Source of the DNA: Paramuribaculum sp.
GTDB taxonomy: Bacteria; Bacteroidota; Bacteroidia; Bacteroidales; Muribaculaceae
DNA: 5,824 nt
Assembly: GCA_029062075.1 (NCBI GenBank)
Contig: JAIDQW010000258.1
Location: forward strand, 1-5,824
Direction: 5' to 3'
The notes beneath the pieces are model-generated. The model was not told where the DNA came from and did not search any database. It worked only from the letters and a program-made list of their open reading frames with translations. The position numbers were made by a program, and so were the translations under genes. Every line of letters starts with the position of its first letter. The stretch's first letter is position 1. Shown in pieces: positions 1 through 5,824 of the stretch.

Positions 1-902
1 CAGCTGTGATGCTGCGCAGTGTTTTCGAGTGTGGGTTCAGGTATTGCCGGTTTGACACTCTGCATCATAGGAATGGAAAGCTGCTTACGCCTGAATGTGT
101 ATCTTATAGCATCGTCAGGGCAAACATTGACGCAGTTAAAGCAATTGACACACCTGCTACCGTCAACAACATGGTCGTTAAGGTCAATGCATGAACACTT
201 GCAGACGTACTCGCATTTTCGGCAGTTAGTGCACTTATCGGTGTCGATATCAAATTGAAATATGGAAAAGCGGCTGATAAATCCGAGAGTGGTGCCGACG
301 GGACAAACCGTGTTGCACAGTATTCTGCCCTTTGAAGCTGCCAGAATTATCAGTAAAGCAAGCGAAATAACAGCAATTGAAGTGGAAGCCCAACCGGTCA
401 TGGCTTTAGCAACAATATTGTTCCACCAAGCCATTCCGGGTGTATTATCACTGCCGGTAACAAATGAATAGACAGGTGAGAAAATGTCACAGCAAAAGCG
501 GCAAAATGCAGAATAAGGCGCAACAATCGTTGGAATTGCGAGGTACCCTGCCATGAGGCATATCATCACGACAAAAAGTGTAGTATATCTTATACGGGAA
601 TTGGGTTTGCTGAATCTGAAAATTCCTGGTGAAACACTCATTCTCACTCTTGAGCAGATGTCCATAAGTGTACCAGCCGGGCAGACAGATGAACAGTATA
701 TCCTGCCGAATATCAGGGTAATAATAAGCCACCCTACAAATATTACGAGATTGAATAAAATGACAGCAGGCAAAAACTGAATTTTTTCAATCCATTGCGC
801 GAGCGGATAAACAGTTAACGGCAAGGCTGTGAGGGCTGCCGTAATTGTAAGGAACACAAGCAGTGAAACAGCGATGCGTAATATTTTAAGTGTTCTGTTC
901 AT
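1..902 (-). CDS. NapH-like 4Fe-4S membrane protein (polyferredoxin type), C-terminus cut by window edge
   Basis: The reading frame is open from an ATG at 902 to the window edge with no stop: 300 codons are visible and the C-terminus is missing. The protein starts with a hydrophobic helix (about 8-28), followed by membrane segments near 45-66, 107-127 and 173-190. Two CxxxCP motifs of the NapH/CcoG type lie just after membrane segments: GRIYCSSVCPAG (67-77) and GRILCNTVCPVG (192-203). Between them is a Cys-rich patch, FCRFCCD (133-139). A cytoplasmic tail carries two ferredoxin motifs, CxxCxxCxxxCK (224-235) and CxxCxxCxxxCP (251-262), enough for two [4Fe-4S] clusters. Family knowledge says such proteins pass electrons between a membrane quinone or redox complex and soluble partners; the partner here is unknown. 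It lies in the same direction as the fuc operon but after a 58-base gap with its own likely promoter. The frame is continuous, so it is not a pseudogene in the part seen. The family call is firm; the exact function is not. Confidence 0.88.
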   Translation of the reverse strand, partial: MNRTLKILRIAVSLLVFLTITAALTALPLTVYPLAQWIEKIQFLPAVILFNLVIFVGWLIITLIFGRIYCSSVCPAGTLMDICSRVRMSVSPGIFRFSKPNSRIRYTTLFVVMICLMAGYLAIPTIVAPYSAFCRFCCDIFSPVYSFVTGSDNTPGMAWWNNIVAKAMTGWASTSIAVISLALLIILAASKGRILCNTVCPVGTTLGFISRFSIFQFDIDTDKCTNCRKCEYVCKCSCIDLNDHVVDGSRCVNCFNCVNVCPDDAIRYTFRRKQLSIPMMQSVKPAIPEPTLENTAQHHS

Positions 903-905
903 TAA

Positions 906-927
906 AAATATCAGCGGCAAGATATTT
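906..927 (-). promoter_or_regulatory. Small hairpin just before the iron-sulphur gene start
   Basis: A perfect 7-base inverted repeat, AAATATC and GATATTT, with an 8-base loop (TTGCCGCT). On the minus strand it is followed by a short T run and then the ATG at 902. It could be a weak, A/T-rich terminator for the fuc operon, or a 5' UTR structure near the ribosome entry site of the downstream gene. The stem has only one G-C pair, so it may also be chance. Confidence 0.3.
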
Positions 928-943
928 AATCACCACTTGATTG

Positions 944-974
944 CAAAGGTAGCAATTTTTTCAGAAGCGGCGAA
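944..974 (-). promoter_or_regulatory. Probable Bacteroidota-type promoter for the iron-sulphur gene
   Basis: On the minus strand TACCTTTG (951-944) matches the Bacteroidota -7 consensus TAnnTTTG exactly. TTCG (974-971) lies 19 bases upstream, the usual spacing, and matches the -33 TTTG in three of four bases. The -33 element falls inside the last codons of fucP. Transcription would begin near 938, giving a leader of about 35 bases before the ATG at 902. This suggests the iron-sulphur gene can be transcribed apart from fucP. No mapped start site supports it. Confidence 0.5.
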
Positions 975-2274
975 TGCAACGAATACTGTAAACCGTGATG
1001 ATAATGAAACAGAACAGAGGCATGATGAATGAGAAATTGACAGCGGGAAGTGAGCCGACAGTACCGCAATCTATAATCATTCCCTGCATCGGAGGCATAA
1101 GGGCTCCTCCCACAATAGCCATAACGAGAAAAGCAGCTCCCAGTGAGGTATCCTCGGTTTTCACTTTTTCAAGAGCTATACCATATATGCTCGGGAACAT
1201 TATAGACATGAATGCGCTGACGGCAACGAGACATATCAGTCCGGGATAGCCTACGATGCAGATTGCTCCGAGAGTGCACAGCGCAGCTAAAACACCGAAA
1301 GCAGCAAGAATCTTAGCCGGACTGATATAGTGCATCAGCATAGTGCCACCAAATCTGAAGCAGAGGAACAGTACCATAGCCACAATGTTATATGTCTGCG
1401 CGATAGCTTTTGAAATTCCGAGATTGTCGGCATACTGAATGATGAATGTCCAGGTCATAATCTGGGCAGCGACATAGAACATCTGGGTTACGACACCCTC
1501 ACGATATTCTTTGTTGGCGAAGAGCCTTTTCAACGTACCTGATGTTTTCGCGGCTCCTTTATTCTCATGGATTTGAGGCATTTTGACTAAAGCAATCAAT
1601 ACGAGCATAGCCACAACCACAATGCCTATAGCAACATAGGGGTCTCTGATAACTGCAAGGTCGTGAACTCTGATCTGCGCTTTTTCAGCAGCATCCAGTG
1701 TCGGGAAAATGATTTCGCCGGCAGCGTTTCTAACATCGGAGATGAGGTTCGGGAGCACAATCAGTGAGGCTACCGCCATGCCGCAGAGTGAACCGAGCGG
1801 ATTAAACGCCTGAGCAAAATTGAGTCGTCGGGTAGAAGTTTCCTTGGATCCGAGTGAAAGGATGAAAGGATTTGCCGTTGTCTCAAGGAAGGCGAGTCCG
1901 AAAGTCAATACGTAAAGTGAAATGCAGAAGAATGAGAAATTTTCAAGGTTAGCCGCCGGGATAAACATAAATGCTCCGATGGCATATAGTGCAAGCCCGA
2001 GTAAAATACCTTTTTTGTAGCTGTATTTCCGTATAAACAGTGCCGCGGGAATAGCCATAGTCGCGTATCCTCCGTAGAAAGCGAACTGAATGAGTGAAGC
2101 TTTAGCGGCTGATAATTCCATTACAGTCTGAAAAGCGGCGACCATTGGATTGGTAATGTCGTTTGCAAATCCCCATAAGGCGAAAAGCGATGTAATGAGA
2201 ATGAATGTTACAATATATTTCTTTTCAACGAGCGGTGCCTTTTTTTCTTTAATGGGCTTGTCAATGGAATTCAT
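961..2274 (-). CDS. fucP: L-fucose:proton symporter FucP (MFS permease)
   Basis: A 437-residue major facilitator protein, almost exactly the length of E. coli FucP (438). About 12 hydrophobic segments can be drawn, near residues 20-40, 60-82, 88-106, 115-135, 155-174, 211-231, 262-282, 294-316, 321-341, 344-364, 377-400 and 412-431. Family motifs are present: LWGFAND in helix 1 (33-39), AFYGGY (65-70), KYSYKKGI (83-90), LETTANPF (130-137) with the acid matching E. coli Glu135, RLNFAQAFNPLG (150-161), AFMSIMFPSIY (354-364) and MAIVGGALMPPMQG (385-398). It imports L-fucose with protons across the inner membrane. It is the last gene of the fuc cluster, starting 20 bases after fucK. In helix 1 the position of the essential E. 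coli Asp46 holds Asn42, while an Asp sits three residues earlier (Asp39). Related Bacteroidota glucose/galactose permeases share parts of this signature, so the fucose assignment leans partly on the operon. Confidence 0.93.
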   Translation of the reverse strand: MNSIDKPIKEKKAPLVEKKYIVTFILITSLFALWGFANDITNPMVAAFQTVMELSAAKASLIQFAFYGGYATMAIPAALFIRKYSYKKGILLGLALYAIGAFMFIPAANLENFSFFCISLYVLTFGLAFLETTANPFILSLGSKETSTRRLNFAQAFNPLGSLCGMAVASLIVLPNLISDVRNAAGEIIFPTLDAAEKAQIRVHDLAVIRDPYVAIGIVVVAMLVLIALVKMPQIHENKGAAKTSGTLKRLFANKEYREGVVTQMFYVAAQIMTWTFIIQYADNLGISKAIAQTYNIVAMVLFLCFRFGGTMLMHYISPAKILAAFGVLAALCTLGAICIVGYPGLICLVAVSAFMSIMFPSIYGIALEKVKTEDTSLGAAFLVMAIVGGALMPPMQGMIIDCGTVGSLPAVNFSFIMPLFCFIIITVYSIRCIRRF

Positions 2275-2294
2275 GGTGTTAGTAAAGGGGATTG

Positions 2295-3668
2295 TTAGTT
2301 GAGGGATATATTTGTAATGTCAAGACCGTGTGTTTTAGCCTGCATAAGGATATTTCCTATAGCTGTAGCTTCGACCGGTCCGGTAATCACTTCGAGCCCC
2401 GTTATTTGAGCTGTAAGTTCAGTAAGAAGGCGGTTTTTTGAGCCTCCTCCCATAATAACAAGTTTTTTTGCCGGTGAGGGGAGGAGTGAATTCAGTGCTT
2501 CAATCCCTTGTTTGTATCTGTTTGCGAGCGAGCGGCAAACGGTCATCATGAAATCAGCCTGTGTATGGGGTACGTCCAATCCGTTATTCTTGCAGTGGGC
2601 AACTATGGCACTCTGCATATCCGAGGGATTGGAAAATTCAGGTGAATCGACATTAATTACAGCTTTGCAATTGCTCTTGAATGCTTCTGAAATCAGTTGG
2701 TCATATCCCGGGAATATACCTTCTTTTTCCCATTGCAGAACGAGGCGCTGCAGAATCCAAAGTCCGGTTATGTTCTGGAGGAAGCGGATGTTATAGTCGG
2801 CTGCACCTTCATTGGTGAATCCTGCAACCATAGCTTTTTCTGTAAGGACCGGATTGCTAATCAACGCACCGAGAAGCGACCATGTTCCGGAACTTAGAAA
2901 TGCCTCGTTAGAATCTCCGCGGTTAACAGCGAACACAGCACTTGCGGTGTCATGAGAGGCAACCGCTACAACAGGGATTTTTCCCTGTGCGCCGATTTCA
3001 GCCATAATTTCAGGTGTAAGGTATCCGGTAACAGTGCCCGGCGGAACAATTTTGCCGAAAATACGGGTTGGGAAACCACAGCTTTCAATAAGTTCCGTAT
3101 CCCAGGAGCGTGTAGTAGCATCAAGTAACTCAGAGGTAGATGCGATGCAATATTCATTTACGGGTACCCCCGTGAGGTAGAAGGCAAATAGATCGGGTGT
3201 GAAGAGGAGGTGCTCCGCCGCATCCAGCATCCAGGGCGAATTATCACGAATAGCCATAAGCCTGAACAATGTGTTTATGGGCATCACCTGAGTGCCATTG
3301 ACAGCGTAGTGCTCTTTCCTGTCAACCGTTTCAAAAAAGCTATCAGGATAAGGTTGTGTAGCGGGGTCTCTGTAGCAGAAGGGATTTGATACAAGCTGTC
3401 CGTTCTTATCAATGAGACCGAAATCAACTCCCCATGTGTCAATGCCGATACTTAAAATATTGTAGCCTTGCAGTAGTGCTTTGTGAAGTCCGGTTTTCAG
3501 TTCGGCAAACAGATAAGGGAAGTCCCAGAAGACAGAACCACCCATGCTGACGGGTCCATTCTTGAATCTGTGAATCTCATTAAGTTCCAGCCGATTACCG
3601 GTGAAGCAGCCGGCAATTATTCTACCGCTGCTTCCACCGAAATCTGCTGCTATAAAGGCATCTTTCAT
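2295..3668 (-). CDS. fucK: L-fuculokinase, RhaB-like FGGY family kinase
   Basis: A 457-residue FGGY-family sugar kinase. The N-terminal ATPase fold starts with AADFGGSSGR (8-16 region), the first phosphate-binding loop. SIGIDTWGVDFGL (73-85) and NPFCYRDP (95-102) follow in the sugar-binding lobe. VAVASHDTASAV (234-245) carries the catalytic base Asp240. The C-terminal lobe has SSGTWSLLG (259-267), NITGLWILQR (299-308), MGGGSKNRLL (406-415) and GPVEATAIGNI (430-440). These motifs match E. coli rhamnulokinase (RhaB) much better than E. coli FucK. In this position it should phosphorylate L-fuculose to L-fuculose 1-phosphate with ATP in the cytoplasm. The start ATG overlaps the fucA stop by four bases (ATGA), which implies translational coupling. 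Alone, the sequence would be called rhamnulokinase; its neighbours fucI, fucA and fucP are the reason for the fucose call. Some activity on L-rhamnulose is possible. Confidence 0.88.
   Translation of the reverse strand: MKDAFIAADFGGSSGRIIAGCFTGNRLELNEIHRFKNGPVSMGGSVFWDFPYLFAELKTGLHKALLQGYNILSIGIDTWGVDFGLIDKNGQLVSNPFCYRDPATQPYPDSFFETVDRKEHYAVNGTQVMPINTLFRLMAIRDNSPWMLDAAEHLLFTPDLFAFYLTGVPVNEYCIASTSELLDATTRSWDTELIESCGFPTRIFGKIVPPGTVTGYLTPEIMAEIGAQGKIPVVAVASHDTASAVFAVNRGDSNEAFLSSGTWSLLGALISNPVLTEKAMVAGFTNEGAADYNIRFLQNITGLWILQRLVLQWEKEGIFPGYDQLISEAFKSNCKAVINVDSPEFSNPSDMQSAIVAHCKNNGLDVPHTQADFMMTVCRSLANRYKQGIEALNSLLPSPAKKLVIMGGGSKNRLLTELTAQITGLEVITGPVEATAIGNILMQAKTHGLDITNISLN
3665..3668 (-). promoter_or_regulatory. 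ATGA stop-start overlap of fucA and fucK
   Basis: The fucA stop TGA and the fucK start ATG share the bases ATGA. With no GGAGG-type site upstream of fucK, reinitiation by ribosomes leaving fucA is the likely way fucK is translated. Confidence 0.75.
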
Positions 3669-4297
3669 TTTTTACCATTGATGTAAACGTCGAGGTCAGA
3701 AATCTCAGCCGCTGTGAGCGGATTGACATTTTTTCCGTTCAGCACGGCAATGCGGCAAGCCATTTCGAAGAACATAGCTCTTTCAAAAGCCTGATTGAAA
3801 TCACCGCCACAAACCACTTGCCCGTGTTTGCGAAGAATAACGGAATTACAGTGAGTCATCTGTTCAACCACATGCTCTGCAAGTTCCGGAGAACCGGGTC
3901 TGAAATAGGGAATCATAGGTATCGGATTGCCAACATGTATCGGAACCTCAGCAGTAAAATTGAAATTTTCAGGCGGGTTTTCCATGCAGGCTACCGCAGT
4001 AGCGTAAGGGGACTGGAAATGCAGGACAACGTTGACCTCCGGGCGTTTACGCATCACTCCCATGTGGAAAACACTTTCCATAGAGGGCTTAACTCCATTG
4101 AGAATCTCGCCGTCGGCGAGTCTGCAAACGGAAACTTTCTCCGGTGTGAGTTCAGGCACCCATGAGCCTGTACCTGAAATCAGTACTTCGTCACCGATGC
4201 GCCATGATAAATTACCACTACTGCAAATAGTAAGTCCTGCCTGCCCTACTTTATGGGCGTATCCGACAAATTTTTCAATCTGTTCTTTAGTAGCCAT
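3665..4297 (-). CDS. fucA: L-fuculose-1-phosphate aldolase (class II aldolase/adducin family)
   Basis: A 210-residue class II aldolase, close to E. coli FucA (215). It should split L-fuculose 1-phosphate into dihydroxyacetone phosphate and L-lactaldehyde in the cytoplasm. Counting from the ATG, visible elements are SSGNLSW (26-32) and SGTGSW (41-46), the phosphate-binding loops; KPSMESVFH (70-78) with the catalytic Glu74; VVLHFQSPYATA (90-101), where His93 matches zinc ligand His92 of E. coli; and RKHGQVVCG (156-164) with His158 matching ligand His155. The second ligand, His94 in E. coli, is Gln95 here. I chose the ATG at 4297, which lies 6 bases after the fucI stop; an in-frame GTG at 4300 directly precedes it and would add one residue. 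No ribosome binding site decides between them. Catalytic Glu and two of three zinc ligands argue for an active enzyme, and the operon fits. A related pentose-phosphate epimerase is less likely here. Confidence 0.9.
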   Translation of the reverse strand: MATKEQIEKFVGYAHKVGQAGLTICSSGNLSWRIGDEVLISGTGSWVPELTPEKVSVCRLADGEILNGVKPSMESVFHMGVMRKRPEVNVVLHFQSPYATAVACMENPPENFNFTAEVPIHVGNPIPMIPYFRPGSPELAEHVVEQMTHCNSVILRKHGQVVCGGDFNQAFERAMFFEMACRIAVLNGKNVNPLTAAEISDLDVYINGKK

Positions 4298-4303
4298 CAC
4301 ACA

Positions 4304-5824
4304 TTATTTATATATGGGACCGTAGTTTTTGCAGGCTCTGTAATCAGCACCTTCCTTATCCATTCCGAATGCATTCCAAGCTGAAGGACGGAAAATATTT
4401 TCTTCTTCGACATTGTGCATGCAAACAGGAATTCTGAGGATAGATGCAAGTGTAATTAGGTCGGCTCCAATGTGGCCGTATGAAATAGCTCCGTGATTAG
4501 CTCCCCAGTTATTCATAACCGAATATACATCCTTAAAAGGTGCGCGATCAGGCATCAGTCGTGGTACGAACCAGGTTGTAGGCCAAGTGGGGTCGGTTCG
4601 TTTGTCAAGCAAACGGTTTATTTCCGGGTCAATTTCCACAGTCCAACCTTCCGCAATCTGCAAAACGGGTCCAAGACCTTTGACAAGATTGAGACGGCTC
4701 ATGGTAACAGGCATTCCGCCCTTAGAGAGGAAGTTGCTTGAAAAACCGCCACCACGGAAATAGTCTCTGTTAGCCGGATACCAAGTTGTTGCCTCAAGGC
4801 ATGCCTCAACATCTTTTTGGGTAAGATTCCAGTGTTCCTTCATAACCGGTTCACCATTTTCGAGAGCCTGTCCTGAACCGTCAAGGGTAGTAGCACCAGA
4901 GTTGATCAGGTGTATGATACCATTCTGTGCTCTTCCGGAAAGTTCTCTACCGGTTACTCTCTTCACCGCTTCCGGACTCCAGTAAGTGCGGACATCGGAG
5001 AAAATCTGGGCACGATTAGTGAGAAGATGTCCGAAAAGCATAGCCACTCCATTGCATGCATCATTTTCAGTAGCAACTACAAACGCTTCCCTGATTCCGT
5101 TCCAGTCAAATGATGTGTTGAGGAGCGCTTCGGAAAAATCGCCGTTGGGGTAGAAGTCGGTCCACTGTCTCTGTCCCTGGAAACCGGCAGCAATAGCGTT
5201 GTGTCCCATAGCTTCTTCCTTAAATCCGAGTGCAAGAAGCTTGGGGTTGCCTATCATGAGATCTCTCATGATAATAGTCATCTTGACAATGAAATCCCAG
5301 TCAGCATCTTTCTGGTCACGGTTTTTCATTTTTTCAGGATGATTTGCAATATCATTACCTTCTTTGACTTTGCAGTATTTTTCTGTCCAAGCGAGTGCCT
5401 TCGCATATTCCTCCTTGTCATAAATGCCCTCTGTCATTCGACGGATAATCTCAGTCAAATCAACAGATTCATTTCTCATACCGAGATATTCCTGGAAGAA
5501 ATCGGGATTGACAATAGAACCGGCAATGCCCATAGACACGCTACCCATAGAAAGGTATGACTTGCCTCTCATAGTAGCAACCGCCAAAGCAGCCTTCGCG
5601 AACCGGAGAATTTTTTCGGCAACGTCAGCAGGTACAGTGTTATCATCAAGGTCCTGAACATCATGACCATAAATGCCGAAGGCGGGGAGTCCTTTCTGTG
5701 CATGTGCAGCAAGAACGGCAGCGAGATAAACGGCTCCGGGTCTTTCAGTGCCGTTAAATCCCCAGACAGCTTTGGGCCAATAGGGATTCATATCCATGGT
5801 TTCAGCACCGTAGCACCAGCATGA
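4304..5824 (-). CDS. fucI: L-fucose isomerase, N-terminus cut by window edge
   Basis: The frame is open to the right edge; 506 residues are visible, starting at [13 protein letters not shown], which aligns near residue 88 of the 591-residue E. coli FucI, so roughly the first 87 residues are missing. An internal ATG at 5797 is not the true start. The enzyme interconverts L-fucose and L-fuculose in the cytoplasm with Mn2+, and in E. coli also acts on D-arabinose. All three metal-binding residues are present in the visible numbering: Glu253 in [10 protein letters not shown] (E. coli Glu337), Asp277 in FSDVRTYW (Asp361), which is 24 residues later as in E. coli, and His444 in NNWGANHG (His528). 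Long stretches match the family, for example [19 protein letters not shown] near the left end and [19 protein letters not shown] in the middle. The C-terminus, CKNYGPIYK, ends where E. coli FucI does. It is the first fuc gene seen; fucA follows after 6 bases. Promoter and regulator lie outside the window. Confidence 0.97.
   Translation of the reverse strand, partial: SCWCYGAETMDMNPYWPKAVWGFNGTERPGAVYLAAVLAAHAQKGLPAFGIYGHDVQDLDDNTVPADVAEKILRFAKAALAVATMRGKSYLSMGSVSMGIAGSIVNPDFFQEYLGMRNESVDLTEIIRRMTEGIYDKEEYAKALAWTEKYCKVKEGNDIANHPEKMKNRDQKDADWDFIVKMTIIMRDLMIGNPKLLALGFKEEAMGHNAIAAGFQGQRQWTDFYPNGDFSEALLNTSFDWNGIREAFVVATENDACNGVAMLFGHLLTNRAQIFSDVRTYWSPEAVKRVTGRELSGRAQNGIIHLINSGATTLDGSGQALENGEPVMKEHWNLTQKDVEACLEATTWYPANRDYFRGGGFSSNFLSKGGMPVTMSRLNLVKGLGPVLQIAEGWTVEIDPEINRLLDKRTDPTWPTTWFVPRLMPDRAPFKDVYSVMNNWGANHGAISYGHIGADLITLASILRIPVCMHNVEEENIFRPSAWNAFGMDKEGADYRACKNYGPIYK

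Noticed and set aside
487..732. An 81-codon minus-strand frame overlapping the iron-sulphur gene, which could hint at a frameshifted gene
   Set aside because: The NapH-like frame runs unbroken through this stretch with its Cys motifs in place, so the short frame is a shadow.
940..961. Plus-strand hairpin followed by six T residues, resembling an intrinsic terminator
   Set aside because: The stem has only five pairs, and no plus-strand gene exists for it to end; the T run is explained by the end of fucP and the gap.
3818..4165. A 115-codon plus-strand frame, with another at 4032-4325
   Set aside because: Both lie opposite fucA, whose frame has the family motifs; neither has any domain or start signal of its own.
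5201..5560. A 119-codon plus-strand frame
   Set aside because: It lies opposite the well-conserved fucI sequence, has no recognisable motif and reads like an antisense shadow.
4304..5797. Treating the ATG at 5797 as the true start of fucI
   Set aside because: The frame stays open to the window edge and the residues before this ATG (SCWCYGAET) match the family, so the gene simply continues outside the window.
1..5824. CRISPR arrays, insertion sequences, tRNA or rRNA genes, phage or defence genes
   Set aside because: No direct repeats, terminal inverted repeats, RNA gene motifs or matching proteins are visible; almost every base belongs to the five genes described.

Overview
The window holds most of an L-fucose catabolic operon and, downstream of it, the first 300 codons of a membrane polyferredoxin-type gene. 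All five genes lie on the minus strand, so transcription runs from the right edge to the left. The likely source is a gut-type member of the Bacteroidales. This rests on the gene order (isomerase, aldolase, kinase, permease), on a rhamnulokinase-like kinase, on a FucP with the WGFANDITNP signature, on A/T-rich translation starts without a GGAGG ribosome binding site, and on a good match to the Bacteroidota -7 promoter box (TAnnTTTG). I cannot place it below that rank.

Layout from right to left: fucI (4304-5824, N-terminus beyond the window), fucA (3665-4297), fucK (2295-3668), fucP (961-2274), then a 58-base gap with a probable promoter and a small hairpin, then a NapH-like 4Fe-4S membrane protein (1-902, C-terminus beyond the window). 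The fuc genes are tightly packed: 6 bases between fucI and fucA, a 4-base ATGA overlap between fucA and fucK, and 20 bases between fucK and fucP. No stretch above 300 bases lacks a gene.

Together FucP imports L-fucose with protons, FucI converts it to L-fuculose, FucK phosphorylates that to L-fuculose 1-phosphate, and FucA splits it into dihydroxyacetone phosphate and L-lactaldehyde. No lactaldehyde reductase or dehydrogenase and no fuc regulator lies in the window. The polyferredoxin gene probably has its own promoter and need not share the fucose function.

I see no new defence, mobile or regulatory system. The points worth a second look are molecular: a missing zinc-ligand histidine in FucA, a relocated essential acid in FucP, a RhaB-type kinase in a fucose operon, and the compact regulatory gap before the iron-sulphur gene.
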